A stretch of DNA of 64,000 nucleotides. Origin: Nemania diffusa. Its lineage: Eukaryota; Ascomycota; Sordariomycetes; Xylariales; Xylariaceae. Below the pieces are notes generated by a model, which ran no database searches, was not told the origin of the DNA, and saw nothing but the letters and a program-made list of their open reading frames with translations. The stretch covers positions 6,215,001-6,279,000 of the forward strand of contig JBBPUQ010000002.1 of the NCBI GenBank assembly GCA_038501195.1, written 5' to 3'. The position numbers and the translations under genes are program-made. Of this stretch, positions 1-11,464 are shown piece by piece (position 1 is the stretch's first letter; each line of letters starts with the position of its first letter).

Positions 1-1436
1 ACCGCTGTGAATACGGCAAGAAACGGAAGACTAATCTGTAGGCGAACTTGTTCGATAGGGAAACCCGCCATATCTTGCTGGCGACTCCTATCATACGGGA
101 TGTTGAGCTTTCTACAATGCCGTCTGTAGTTCCAGTTCGCTAGGCGTCCCATGAGGAACACAGACACAATCGAACCAACACCCAGGGGTACGTAAACCAG
201 GCCGATCTTGAGGCCATCGAACCCATATAGCTGAGAAAATTCAGCGGGGATGGCCGTAGCGATAGCGCTGTAAGAAATTAATAATTAGCTATCACCGCCT
301 CAGTCATGAATATTTGGTCCGTTATTGGCGAATTCCGAGGGGCGCATAGAAGCAAAGGATCCATCAAACGGTAAATAAACGGCTCAGAGTACTTACTAAA
401 AACCAGCGTAAATCAAGCTGCTGTACATCAACAACACGAACATTTCCTTCTCAAATAGTATGAGCAGAGTCCGAGTCAGGTTTGGTCGCTGAATGCGGAG
501 TTTCTTCCTCGTCGGCTCTCCATTAGGATCCCCATGGATCGGCGTGCCGTCGGACGCCCGTGCGGCTCTCTTCCTGCGGCTAGCATCTTTGACTAATTGC
601 CAGAATGTGCGATAGAAGGGATGGGGACGAATGGAGCCGTCGCCTACGATGAGACGGCAGGTTTCCGGCATGAAGAGAAGATAAGAAACCAGGACAACGC
701 CACAGACGATGGTCAAGAACCAGAATATCCAGCGCCAGCCGAGATATTGCGATATCAAGCCGCCTATTACGGGCCCAACAGAGGGCGCGAGGATGATGGG
801 AACAGAGGTGAAGGCGACATAAGAGCCGCGTTCGGCCGATGTCACGACATCGGACACGACAGCCTGACACAGTGAAACGGTGGAACTGGACCCGGCGGAC
901 TGCACAGCTCGGAGAGCAAGGAGAGCGCCATAGTTAGGTGCCAGAGCACACCCGACACATGCCCCAATGTATATGACGAAACAGAGTATGTAAGCTGGGC
1001 GGCGCCCAGCGGTGTCAGCCAGCGAACCCACTAACATGGGCGCAATTGCTTGGACGATCTGCTAATGGTGAGTTTCTATTCACGCAAGAAATATTGTCGG
1101 TCTAATGCTCACCATGTAGGTGGTGACAGTCAGATTGATCTCAGTCACAGAGACATGCAAGTCGCGTGACAGGGCATCGAGAGCCGGAAAGTAGATTTGG
1201 GCAGATAGTGGCGAGAAGAAAGCACCGGCGGCGGCGGCGAAGACGATGGCCCTCTTCTCATTAATGGTAAAGATGCTGTACTTTGCCCCTACAATCGCCT
1301 GTCTTTCGCTTGGGGGCTCCGCGTCTACGGCCTGCGCAGTGGCGGTCTGTTCATCAGATGCCATCTCGGTCCTCTCCGTGTGGTCATGGCGTCGGCTATC
1401 CGTCTTTGACATGGGACTTGTAGGTAAACCAGACAT
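1..1436 (-). CDS. MFS transporter, DHA1-type drug:H+ antiporter family (3' end beyond the left edge)
   Basis: Predicted proton-coupled efflux permease of the plasma or vacuolar membrane; substrate unknown. Three exons are visible: 1436-1113, 1058-397 and 267 to the window edge, with introns of 54 and 129 nt (GTGAGC...CAG; GTAAGT...CAG). A polar N-terminus of about 70 residues precedes the first membrane segment. The MFS motif A follows TM2 (GSLADTAGRRPAY), and a run of hydrophobic helices then continues (SVGPVIGGLISQYLGWRWIF), followed by a basic cytosolic loop (residues about 260-310). This order is that of DHA1 antiporters. About 417 residues are visible and the last helices are missing, so the 12-TM count cannot be confirmed. 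I chose the ATG at 1436; an internal Met at residue 25 is possible. It is the terminal gene of the window, so cluster membership cannot be judged. Confidence 0.88.
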
Positions 1437-3078
1437 CTCTATCGACTGTGTAGTGGCCTGGTTGAGAGAACCGCATAACAGATACCTACGAAGGCAGGCA
1501 TGTCCTTTATATATCGATGGTATTCGATAGCAGAGTCTGTATGGCCGGTCCGGGTTCGGCCCAGGTAGGGAGCTCGAGTGGCCTCAACCATGCTGCGAAT
1601 GCGGATTCATTTGAATTCCCAGTCGCTATGGTACAAAAGAGTCTAGTAGGTTGTCGGGCGCATGCATACTCCATAGTAAGTACCGACCATGCTGTCGGTA
1701 AATCCACCAGCAAAAAGGAGTGGCCGTCCCGGAGCCGTTCCGGCTATAGCAGAGCTACAATACAGGGGTATCCTTCCTATTTAAGCACTCCAGCTATTGC
1801 TGTTCTTATTACTTAGACTCAAGTGCGCTAGTAGGTACATAAGCAAGGACGAGATGATATTAGAAATAATGATATGATTGTGATGAAAGACAGGCATTTG
1901 GGAGAAGGGATAAGTAGTCCATATCGGGCACCGCAAACAATTTAAGATGGATGACGATTAGCTGTCTTGGACCATTTCAGTATACCCGATTCGGACCCGA
2001 TATAACGTAAGGTAGGTAGGTACGGTAGGTACTCCTTTAACATGTGATATATGGGGTTTACTGCGTAGAGTACTTAGGTATTTACTACTGTTACTCGATC
2101 AACCAAGAAAGGTTCATGTTTTCCCAACCCAACTCGACAATAGATACTAGCAACGTCACTTTTTGACTACGTGCAACTTTCTAGTTTTTGTCGCTTTCTA
2201 CTAGCCGAGGCTAGTCAACAGAGTACCCCTACTTCTCTAGAAGGTCTATTAAGGGGCTCTTTTAGAATCTCAACACTGCTGATGGGCTGATAGACCATAT
2301 TACCAAACATATCCCAAGCCCTAGTGATAGTATAAGGGTCTCAAACTACCTCTGTCCATCGACGCTTTACGTCTCCACAAGGCGCTTCACGTCCCCGATT
2401 GATTGAATTATATACCGATCTGATGTCTAAGGCCCGCTCCCATTTTCGATCATGGGGGAGGGGGCAAGTGCCTTGATCATGGTATGTTAGTAATGCAAAA
2501 ACTAAGCCCAAATCGCTTATAGGACCGCTCCACGACATTAAAAGATCTCAGTCAGTCTCGTGCATGTCGCAAGATCCGCTACTCTAGTAGGCGGAGTTCT
2601 TACACAGGTTTACATAGCTTGACGGTAGTCGTCTAAATATCTGAACCGGATGTGATGAGGGGCATAAAGAATCTGTATTCTAGGTGATTAAATCCCACAG
2701 AGCCGTCATAGAAAAATTCCCTGTCTCCAAGTTGTTCAAATAGACGGTTTGCGTAGTTGATAGTAAAAGCCCATCACGGACCCATTTGGCGGTGTGTGAT
2801 ATTTCCACTATTTTTTCACATTGCTGTTACATGAATTCTATTGGGGTTTTAGGTTGCGTTCCCATGAAAGATAGAGACGACAAAGGAACACCATGCCTAG
2901 GTCTAAATAGTTGGTAGTTTCGAACAAGCTGAGCTTGGTAATAATGTATTGATTTCTCGATGGGAAGAGTTCACCCTGAGTAAAAATATATGCATGAGTC
3001 TCTTAACAACATAATTCTGAATCGAGGTGCTACATCACTGTTACAATCGAAGGGTACTGGCTTGTTCCAACCGCAAGA
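1437..3078. other. Intergenic stretch upstream of the MFS gene
   Basis: No coding signal recognised on either strand. Moderately AT-rich, with short GGTAG/TACCTA runs around 2010-2035, as elsewhere between genes of this window. Presumably it includes the MFS promoter next to 1437. Confidence 0.6.
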
Positions 3079-3309
3079 TTAAATAAACCCCGGCAAGTAT
3101 TTCTCTGGCCGAATTAAAAGTATTGTTTGCGCCTCTGGATCGAGCAGAGCTATGTTTTGGCATATTATAGAAAATGTAGCTTTGCAGGCTAAGGCAAAGT
3201 ATACCGCATCGACATCCGAAAGATATTCGAAGACCAGGAGGATCATCTCAACTGGGAGCTCCAGTAAGTATAAGACGTCTTTTTGAGGTTGGATCGTATC
3301 ATGATACAT
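3079..3309 (-). CDS. Short F-box-like protein or F-box gene fragment
   Basis: A 76-codon frame from ATG 3309 to a stop at 3079. Residues about 14-50 read like an F-box: LELPVEMILLVFEYLSDVDA followed by an Ala/Cys/Lys pattern and FSII. The F-box binds Skp1 in SCF ubiquitin ligases. Fungal F-box proteins are usually several hundred residues with a C-terminal substrate region, which is absent here. The gene is therefore a fragment, a decayed copy, or the first exon of a gene whose other exons I could not find in the AT-rich DNA downstream. The family assignment rests on this short match only. Confidence 0.4.
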   Translation of the reverse strand: MYHDTIQPQKDVLYLLELPVEMILLVFEYLSDVDAVYFALACKATFSIICQNIALLDPEAQTILLIRPEKYLPGFI

Positions 3310-4141
3310 GTTTTTGAAAAATATGATAAAAGCTTCTTGATAAATTATAGCTGGTATTGCTCATTATAGCAGGTTCTATTGGGAGCTTCCCAGTAGAGGA
3401 CATTTGTTATTATGTATGGAGTAGTAGAAAAGGGACGAGGTTAAGAATTAGATGCACATAGAGAATGAGTAGATAGGAACATACTTGTATCATTTTTGTT
3501 GGGCGATTACATGTAAGGTGAGGCAATAGACTTCTCTACAAATTATACGTGAATACTCATGTGTCGTCATGAAGATTTTGTACTATCGATGAACACGGGT
3601 TAAGTTCTTGTAAGTCATGGGCATGATCTAAGTATGCAGCAATGGAGCGCATATTTAGCTACCCTATACTACCCCCTTTAGGCAAGCGGTAAAGAGATAG
3701 AGGGCCTCGCACCGTGCCTTGATTGGCCAGACAAGATTTGATAGCTACGTGTACAGTTGTGTACCTACTCTGTAACTCTGTACAGAGAGTACAGAGCATT
3801 TCTGCCATCCTCAAATCTCCAATCTGCCGACCTGTTCCCAAGTTCCTAACACGGATGGAATCTATCTACCTAAGTATTGGAGGTTGATGATAGTTGGCGT
3901 CTACCTACACACATGCAATACTTGCAATACATGTACACAGTTGTTTATAAAACACTGAATCAATTAGGCTGCCCTTCCCAGTTGCATTCTGTCCCGTCAT
4001 TCGATCCATGAATCTACATCTTGGCTGAGGTCCTTGCGTGTGCGTGCTCCTGCACACTCTCCCCTCCCCCACGGACTCCTCAGCTCCACCTTATCACCTC
4101 ATCACCTTGTCTCTCTCTGTATAACTAACTCTATTTCCATC
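3310..4141. other. Intergenic region and BOS1 promoter
   Basis: No gene recognised. The last 120 bases before the BOS1 start are pyrimidine-rich (CTCCCCTCCCCC near 4055-4070, CTCTCTCT near 4110), as is usual for promoters and leaders of filamentous fungi. A direct tandem CTTGCAATAC-like repeat lies near 3910-3930. Confidence 0.5.
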
Positions 4142-4967
4142 ATGGTGAGATGCGAGCCCCAACAGCCTCAACCCGGATCTAGACCCTCGTTCTAACCACC
4201 CCGTTCCCAACCAGAACACGCAATTCAACTCTGCGCTCAAGCAGTCTACCTCGATCAAGCGCGACCTCGCCGCGCTCTCCTCCTCGCCCGATGGCGCAGC
4301 GCCCACGCCGGCGGCCCTAGGCTCGCTCTCGGCCTCGCTGACGGCCTTCTCGCGCGCGCTGGACGAGTACGCGGCCCTGGCCCGGCAGGAACTCAACCCA
4401 GCCAAGCAGGACAAGGCTCACGAGCGCCTGCGCAACTTCCGCGCCGAGCTCACGCAGTTCCGCGCCGAGCTCGACGGGCTCAAGGCGCGGCGCGACGATG
4501 CCGCGCACGACCAGAACCGCTCCGAGCTGCTCGGCCGCCGGCCCTTCACCACCTCGACCCCCGAGAACCCTTATGCCCACGCCCACGCCCCGGCGTCGCC
4601 CACCACCGTGCCGACGAATCGGTATGGCAGCGGGGGTGTTGTTGGTGGCGGCCAGCTGAGCATGGGTAGTGGCGACTACACGCGCGAGGCGCACGCTATG
4701 CGCGAGCAGAATTTCTTCGCCAGCACAAACACAGCCCTCGATGAGTACTTGGCTCGCGGCCAGGCCGTGCTGGGCGATCTCGGCGCTCAGCGAGACATGC
4801 TCAAGAACACCCAGCGGCGCTTGTACAGTGTTGCGAACACCCTGGGCGTCAGCGGGGACACCATCCGGATGATCGAGCGACGGGTCAAGCAGGACAAGTG
4901 GATTTTCTGGGCCGGCGTCGTCATCTTCTTTGGGTTCTGCTGGTTGGTCCTACACTATCTGCGGTGA
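4142..4967 (+). CDS. bos1: BOS1, ER-Golgi Qb-SNARE (membrin/GOSR2 family)
   Basis: Membrane-anchored SNARE for ER-to-Golgi vesicle fusion, partner of Sed5, Bet1 and Sec22 in yeast. The mature frame starts M-NTQFNSALKQ, which parallels the known MNALYNHAVKQ start of yeast Bos1. This requires a first coding exon consisting only of ATG (4142-4144), a 70-nt intron 4145-4214 (GTGAGA...CTAAC...CCAG) and exon 2 at 4215-4967, giving 251 aa. The N-terminal Habc-like helical part covers about residues 2-100. The SNARE helix covers about 160-225 with the zero-layer Gln at about 193 (in GAQRDML). A C-terminal anchor follows (230-251, WIFWAGVVIFFGFCWLVLHY) with almost no lumenal tail. Length agrees with yeast Bos1 (about 244 aa). 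It converges with the thiamine pyrophosphokinase gene. GOS1 is the other SNARE considered, but its N-terminus differs. Confidence 0.9.
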
Positions 4968-5493
4968 TGGGCGAGGACTGGATCGGTGAATATTAGGTGA
5001 GAAATAGGTGAACGATGAGATACGGCGATGAGTTGGGTTTGCTTAGTATTTTGCGGTGGATATTACCGTCATTTTCTCCACTCGTGAGATCGTCTAGGGG
5101 CATTTCTTGTGTACAGCGAGGAGCACGGCGTTTGAGCGGATCTTGCATAGGGCGGGAAAACAGAACCTGATCATGGCTTCGCGGCCTATTGACCTATTAC
5201 ACCTGCCCTCATTTAAGTCCCCAGTGATATCTTTGAAGTCCTGGCCTCCCTCTCCAATACCTCCCCTTTCGGCCGGACATGTATATTGTTCTAGGGCAGA
5301 ATAGTTATTTAGGCTCTATATCCATATGCTTCAAAATGCAGCATGATAACATTGTCTAAGTGTATCTCTAGAGCCCCCGAGCCCCTGAGCCCCCTCCTTG
5401 AACCTCTATATGTACGCCAAGGGTATAGTAGTAACTCATCGAAGCTCCGCGCGAGTTTTCAGGACTCTACTGAGACTCCTTATTTCATATGCC
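4968..5493. other. Convergent 3' intergenic region between BOS1 and TPK
   Basis: Contains the two 3' ends only. No coding signal recognised; TATATGTA-like stretches near 5280-5330 and 5405 could serve polyadenylation. Confidence 0.5.
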
Positions 5494-6425
5494 CTACACC
5501 TGTTTCAGCGCTATGGTAAACAACACGTCCTTATCCGTCTGGACCTCAACGACCTCGGTCTCCGGCAGGACATGATTGCTCGTACTAATCCTACCCCCAA
5601 ACGTCGTCGCCCAGTCCTGCACATCCCACTCGAGACCCCAGGTAGATATAACCGCCGGCTCGCCCACAGGGATGATGCCCACGTGCTTCGCAAACAGGTC
5701 GCCCGAGATGCGGCGGACGGACCCGGCGACCTGGAGCATCGGCTCGCGTACCCGGATCTTGTGCCTCCTGCCGCCTTTGAGCACGAAGGACAGCGAGTCG
5801 CCCGACACCAGATACAGCCGGCCGTCGGCGTACGTGGGCGACTGCTGGAACAGGTACAGGTGGTGCACCTGGCTGAGGCCCTGGTCCACGCGCCCGCCGA
5901 GCCCGCCCATGCACACGATGGCGCGCCCCGGAGGCGCCTCGCGCCGCGCGAGGAGCACGGCCTTGGCGAAGTCGGTGCTGTACTGGTCCGGGTCGCGGAT
6001 GATGCGCGTGCGCGAGAAGTGGTCGTGCGCCGCGGCTGTGAGGGAGTCTAGGTCCCCGACGATGGTGTGCAGGTCTTTCTATGAACGAGGTTAGTCGTTT
6101 ATGTCATGAGGATATATGTGCGTGGCCAGAACTCACGAACTGCTCATCCGATCCCGCTTCCTTGCTTAGCTCGTAGATTTGGTTGGCTCCGCCATCTGCG
6201 GCGATCGTGGTCTCGGCTGAGATAAAGATATTAGTTATTGGTTTATTCACCGAGACAGCACTCGGGGAACAGAGTCGTCATACCTGAGTCCCAGAGATCC
6301 CTGAATAAGCTATAGTCTCGTATAGGCTGGTTTAGTGTAATGAGGATAAATTCGGTATGGCCTAAGAGCTGTCGGATAGGATACCATTCTATTGACTCGG
6401 AGTCTGGTGGTGAGTGTGAGTTCAT
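5494..6425 (-). CDS. thi80: Thiamine pyrophosphokinase (TPK)
   Basis: Cytosolic enzyme that transfers pyrophosphate from ATP to thiamine, making the cofactor thiamine diphosphate. Three exons: 6425-6284, 6216-6137 and 6078-5494, 268 aa, with introns of 67 and 58 nt in clean GT-AG form. Family motifs are present in order: ADGGAN (54-59), VGDLDS (81-86), the DPDQYSTDF block (103-111) with the Asp pair used for Mg/ATP, GGLGGRVDQ (132-140) and RLYLVSGDS further on. An in-frame ATG lies upstream at 6503. I prefer 6425 because the extra residues there look unlike the family. Length fits fungal TPKs. It is divergent from MIA40 across 843 bp. I saw no thiamine riboswitch core in the introns, which are too short to hold one. 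Confidence 0.93.
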
Positions 6426-7268
6426 GATGCAATGAATTACCGGCAAGCAACACTTGCAATATGAGAGATGAGGAACTAGAGAAAGGGCGAGTGAAGACTT
6501 CAAATTTTCTCTATCTATCGGCTACCAGCAGGAGACAAATTGTCGTCTCAAGTTCCCAAATCTTGTTGATTAGTCATAACATTAGTTTCCAAACTCTAAC
6601 TTGGGTATCTAATACCTATAAGAATTGTTATCGAACATCTGTCAATGTAAAGAACGTAGATTGTCAGCTAGCGTAACTTTTGACAATTCAGCTGTGGAGT
6701 GAGCGAAGATAATAGATAGTACAATATATCTTATTGTCTCTGTCGACCTTCGAGCTTCTTATAAAACGTCACGGATTTCAAAAATTAGTCGGAACATGTG
6801 AGAGGCAAACGAAGGTAACAAAAAAGACAAAGACCTGTTTTACACCTTACCTCTTATATGGTACACCTAGGCCATGAAGAAAAGTTCTAGAGAAGACTTC
6901 GTCGAGATCTCTAATTCTTCCCGCATCTTTAAAGAATAGCTTACTGTAGGTTAGGTACCTATATATAGTGGATCCATATAACAGCCTTACAGCACGGAAC
7001 ACCGTGTTATAGTGCAGATACAGTGCTATAATAGGTACCTACCTACTTAAGTCTTAGAGGGTTTCACCGGCGCGTTTTTTATCTCGAGAAATTTAGAGAT
7101 GGCTATGACGGAGGCGCAAAACCGCTTACAAACCCGGCTTCATCTTTTGCATCACCTGCCTCGACACTTCTTTCTCTCTGCAATAGATCTCCCCCGCCTT
7201 TCCCCCAATTAATATTAATCTTGGCCACCCCGTCGCTCATTCTTATCTTATCCAATTAGTCGCCCGGC
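6426..7268. other. Divergent promoter region TPK / MIA40
   Basis: No coding signal recognised. It holds two exact copies of the palindrome TAGGTACCTA at 6952-6961 and 7032-7041. A pyrimidine-rich leader (CTTTCTCTCT, CCGCCTTTCCCCC, near 7168-7205) lies upstream of the MIA40 start. Confidence 0.5.
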
Positions 7269-8352
7269 ATGTATAGAGCAGCTCTACGGTCCACGCCGCG
7301 GATCTCGAGTCCCCTTCGCCAATCCCTGGTCACCCCGTCTACCCGCCGATTCGCCTCGACCGTCCCAGCAGACAAGAAACGGAGTTGGAAGAGCTCGGCC
7401 GTGAGGTGGGGAGTGGCCATTGGCGCTATCTACTGGTATAGCACGAGCAGCGCCTTTGCCGAAGAACCAACACGTATGCGACACCCGTCATCGACATTCC
7501 GAATACCCGCCTCACTACTTACCTATCTGCCTGCCTACCTACCTTTGTAAACTCTCATACGGTGTGCACTGACACTACTCGAAAATAGTGAAGACAAGAC
7601 AGCCTCCCCCGGCCTTCCCCGATGAGGATCTTCCCACCGTAGAGGCAGTCATAGCACGGAAGCGTCAAGAAATCGCTGCCCGCGCGCAGAAGGCCGCCGC
7701 TCCCGAATCCAAGACTGTCCCCGAGGCTGAGACAGGTGCATTAGCTGCGCAGACCTCGCCCGAGGCGCCCGCGAAAGAAGTCGAAGCCGATGGCCAGTCA
7801 CCCACCGAGCAACAGGGCGGCCCGGAGGCACTGGAAGAGGAGGCCGCACAGCAGGGCGCCTTCAACCCCGAGACTGGGGAGATCAACTGGGATTGTCCGT
7901 GCCTAGGTGGCATGGCACACGGGCCTTGCGGTGAGGAGTTCAAGGCGGCCTTTAGCTGCTTTGTTCACTCGACAGAAGAGCCCAAAGGCATGGACTGCAT
8001 TGACAAGTTCCAGTACGTGTGATTCGGCGCATTTGGGAGAGTAAGCTTTCATGATACACAACTAATACGGGATAACAGGCACATGCAGGACTGCTTCCGG
8101 TTACATCCCGAAGTATATGGCGAAGAGCTCGCGGATGACGAGGAGGCTGCCGCGGGGGCTGACGGTGTAGAAACGGAGGGAGTATCGGCCAGAAATGCTT
8201 CGGCTGAGGGCGCCGCGGCCGTCGATTCATCTTCTCCCTCTAAGGAAACAACCAAGACGGGTGAAGTAAAGCCAGAGGGAGAAAAGGCTGTCCCGAAATC
8301 ATCACCACCCACAACAAAACCCTCAGATGCGAAAACTACGACGACGAAATAA
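7269..8352 (+). CDS. mia40: MIA40, mitochondrial intermembrane-space import receptor and oxidoreductase
   Basis: Inner-membrane-anchored oxidoreductase that traps and oxidises cysteine-rich proteins entering the intermembrane space; recharged by Erv1. Exons 7269-7473, 7589-8012 and 8079-8352 give 300 aa. An Arg/Ser-rich presequence (residues 1-35) is followed by a single membrane segment (about 46-64, [17 protein letters not shown]) and an acidic linker. The catalytic core has the redox CPC pair at C171-C173 and the structural twin Cx9C pairs C182/C192 and C205/C215; the second pair is completed only by splicing exon 2 to exon 3. The C-terminal tail is acidic and Ala/Lys-rich, typical for Sordariomycete copies. 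The start at 7269 is fixed by the presequence. Divergent partner is TPK. Confidence 0.95.
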
Positions 8353-9619
8353 GAAGACCTCGTAGAAAAGATACGGCATGTACCACTACAACGAGCGTTC
8401 TGTGACATAGAGCATAGAGGCGTAGACGGATTGGTTAAAAACTACCCTTGTACTAGATAATGTGTATATATTGCATACGAGCCACGGACACTATTAGACA
8501 AAACTATCCTCCTCTTGATCTTCTAGGAATGGTATAGCTGGGGGCTTAAGGGGGGTTTTGTTCACGACTTTCTCCTTGAGGTGTTTAATGAAGTACGACA
8601 GATCACATACATATTGCCTAAGTCACTACAAGAGTGCTTTAGCCGCACGAGAAAATGTTTGGGTATTAAGGTAAAATACATAATGGTGAGAGAAATACCT
8701 ACATAGCAATAGACTATATAGGTAGTTATGATGTCTAGTTGAAATGTAAAATATACTACATGCTGAGATGCAGACTTGATAGCAGCAATTAGCTTTAATT
8801 TCCTGTCGAGTTTAACCCTTCCAAGCTTGATATTCTCTACATGGCTTAACAAGACCGTAGTATTAAATACAATTATTTGTGTTACACTTACCTACCTAAC
8901 TGTCCAACGATTCTCTATAATTGTACCTACGCAATTTGATATGCTACTGTACTTAGCCAGGTACGGTTTAAATAGCTAACTTTAAGTCGGTACCTTGGCA
9001 ATTTATATAGGTATACCGTATAGTGCTTGTAGAGATGTCTACTCCATTTCGGGGCACGTACCCTAGGTACCTAGATACCTCGTAGGTATCACCCCACATG
9101 TGCACAGAAAAGTGAACGATTGTTTCTTTGGAGGGGCGCGCTTGACGTCATAAGAGCATGGCTAATAGCAGGGGAGGAGTTTCTAGGCCGGCACTGGGCC
9201 AAGGTTATAGCTATTCAACAGCTGATGGCATCACTGAGTAGAGTCATCACGCAGGGCCAGGAACGTACAACAGTTCCGCATGCATATCGGCACGGGTATT
9301 TAGTGCAAGAGCTTCAAGCTTCCTCTTCCCTCTTCCTCTCAAATCACATGAACAAAGATTCACCTTGTCTGTTCTCCAATCAATCAATTGCAACAAGTCG
9401 TTTGCACCCATCACCTCAGACAGCCTCTCTCATCCTTTCCCGCCCTACGCATACCTAACACTAGATACCTTAGGTACCTACAGAGTATCTTATCCCAACC
9501 ACTACGTATCTACATCGCCGAGCTACATTTCTGCCACAACTGCAGCTCGACTGTAACCCAATTCATCCACAACGCGCACATAACCTCTTGACACCAAGAT
9601 TAACTGATCAGCTGTGAAA
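8353..9619. other. Intergenic region and 5' leader of the OM14-like gene
   Basis: No coding signal recognised. AT-rich in 8560-9000. Exact TAGGTACCTA copies lie at 9064-9073 and 9471-9480. The last few hundred bases are rich in CACC/CTCTC and probably form the transcribed leader of the following gene, whose first exon ends at 9620. Confidence 0.5.
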
Positions 9620-10493
9620 AGTAAGTAGAACGATATGCTTTGCCTGAACTACCTACTTGTCTTTGCATCGATGTAAAATTACTTTACTTCGAGACCAACC
9701 AACTAACGCAACTTTTGTTTGTAGTGTCGTACGCTGACGTTGCCGCATCTGGGCCGAAGCAGACTCCTCAGGAGGTATGTCTTGTAGTCTATCCATATCA
9801 CCTGACAACTGAAACTAGACTCGATCATAGTCCAAGTGAAAGAGTCAAAAAAAGGACAAGCTAGTGAAAAGTAAAGAAAAAGGCAACTAACTAACCACCC
9901 CGTCGCCACAGGCCGCTGCCCCTCAGCCCCCCCAGATCATTCCCTCGGAGACCGGCAGCACCGCCTCCCTCATCGATGTCGACACACCTTCGGTCCGCAC
10001 TGTGCCCTCAGACTTCCTCGAGCAGGACGTGCAGACAGGGACGCAGGAGAAGCGCAAGGAGCGCGAGAGCGCCGCTGCCCGCGCCCGCGCCGAGGCCGAC
10101 CTGTCTAACAAGAAGAAGAGCCCTGCCGCCAAGGCACGCAAAGCCGATAACGCGCTTGCTAAGTTCTTCAGCGAGCTCAGCGATACCACGAGCACGGCGC
10201 TCATCGCGACGAATCTCTCGGCCGTTGTTGGTGTGAGCGCCTATCTCGGTTATAAGGCGCTTGGCCTGTACGAGCGCGGCCGCCTCACCTGGAAGAACGT
10301 CGGAATCGGTGCGGGTGTTGTGATCGGTGTGGGTTTGTTTGAGGCTGCGCTTGGAGGGTGAGTACACATTCTCCCTTACCTACATACATCCCCTCCTACC
10401 TACCCGCTTTAGGTGGGGTGCGTGGACGGACGGCTGACATGTGAGATGACCAGTTATATCTATAAGGGAAAGAAGAAGAGCGAGCGGTCGTAG
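9620..10493 (+). CDS. OM14-like mitochondrial outer membrane protein
   Basis: Small membrane protein of the OM14 family (in yeast an outer-membrane receptor for ribosome-nascent chain complexes). The start codon is split: the leader exon ends with A at 9620, and TG opens the next exon at 9725 after a 104-nt intron (GTAAGT...TGTAG). Other exons are 9725-9774, 9912-10357 and 10454-10493, 178 aa in all. It begins MSYADVAASGPKQTPQE, a start I associate with fungal OM14 relatives. A charged Arg/Ala/Lys-rich middle (60-105) follows. The C-terminal OM14 domain has two hydrophobic segments (about 120-135 and 147-168, with GIGAGVVIGVGLFEAALGG) and a basic tail. Family assignment is from memory of sequence pattern; localisation is inferred. 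Confidence 0.75.
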
Positions 10494-11464
10494 AAGAGGA
10501 AGCGCACGGGAGATGTCACGCGACGACGACGACGACGGGCGGCGTAACTATAGTACGCTAAGGGAGAAAATAGGAGGCCTCAACTTCCTGCATGTCTGAT
10601 CCACGTAGTAGAGGAGGGGTTGTCTGGATCTGGTGGCGTTTCAATGATGGGTACATGGACTCTGCACTCGTGTTTTGCTTTTCTCATCTGGTTCGCCGGG
10701 CTCGTGTATGGTTAGTAAGTAATACTGCATCAGTTTTCACACGCATGAATGGGATGTCAATGACTTGAAAGTTCACAATAAACTCTGTCTGCTTATACCG
10801 AATCTCGATTTGGGAGTGCACTGACAATCATGTACTACATCGACGCATCGCATTAGAACAGAGATGGAGTGACACAAATATGAAGTGACACCAACACAAA
10901 AAAAAGGAGGCCTCGATCAAAAATAATATAGAATACCCAACAACAACTACATACGGCTAAGAATGCGGCGCAAGCAGGTCAGCGACCCCGCAGCGGCTGA
11001 GAGGTTGTGTTGCCAGCCACCCGCGCGAGCCTGCAGCACGGCTACGTATGGTATTATTGCCTCCCTCCTACTATGCGTATATCATTTACCATTTCCATCG
11101 GTTTATTTTATGTTCCCCTATTACATACTCAACTACGTCAACAACTATATCATTGACTTTTGGACCGTTCTGTCGTATCGTGGCCAATCATATCAGGTAT
11201 ATCATATCACATTATACCCCTCTTTTCACTTAATTACGTTGTACGCAAGTAGGCATAAACACAAACAGCGCTTCCATGGAATATTCTTGGTTTCGTCTTA
11301 CGCACGGTGTCTTGGTACGTTGCCGTAGGTAATTAAAAGTGCCTGCAGCTTGGCGTCTACGCAAAAGAACCTACCACTATTTGGCCTTCGAGATTTAAGC
11401 ACTTCGCCCGTCCTACAATCTGCCTATCTTTGACACGAAGTCTTAGAATCTATACGTACGGTTC
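10494..11464. other. Intergenic region between OM14-like and HET genes
   Basis: No gene recognised. A 121-codon frame at 10963-11328 has no family resemblance and low-complexity Tyr/Ile composition, so I regard it as chance. The last 200 bases are presumably the HET promoter. Confidence 0.45.

Noticed and set aside
4608..4967. A 119-aa protein as an independent gene
   Set aside because: It is the C-terminal part of BOS1; the frame is open upstream to the splice acceptor at 4214.
5398..6094. Long plus-strand frames opposite the thiamine pyrophosphokinase gene
   Set aside because: They are antisense shadows of its GC-rich third exon; the minus strand carries all family motifs.
10963..11328. 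121-codon frame with hydrophobic stretches
   Set aside because: No family resemblance, low-complexity composition, and it overlaps the presumed HET promoter.
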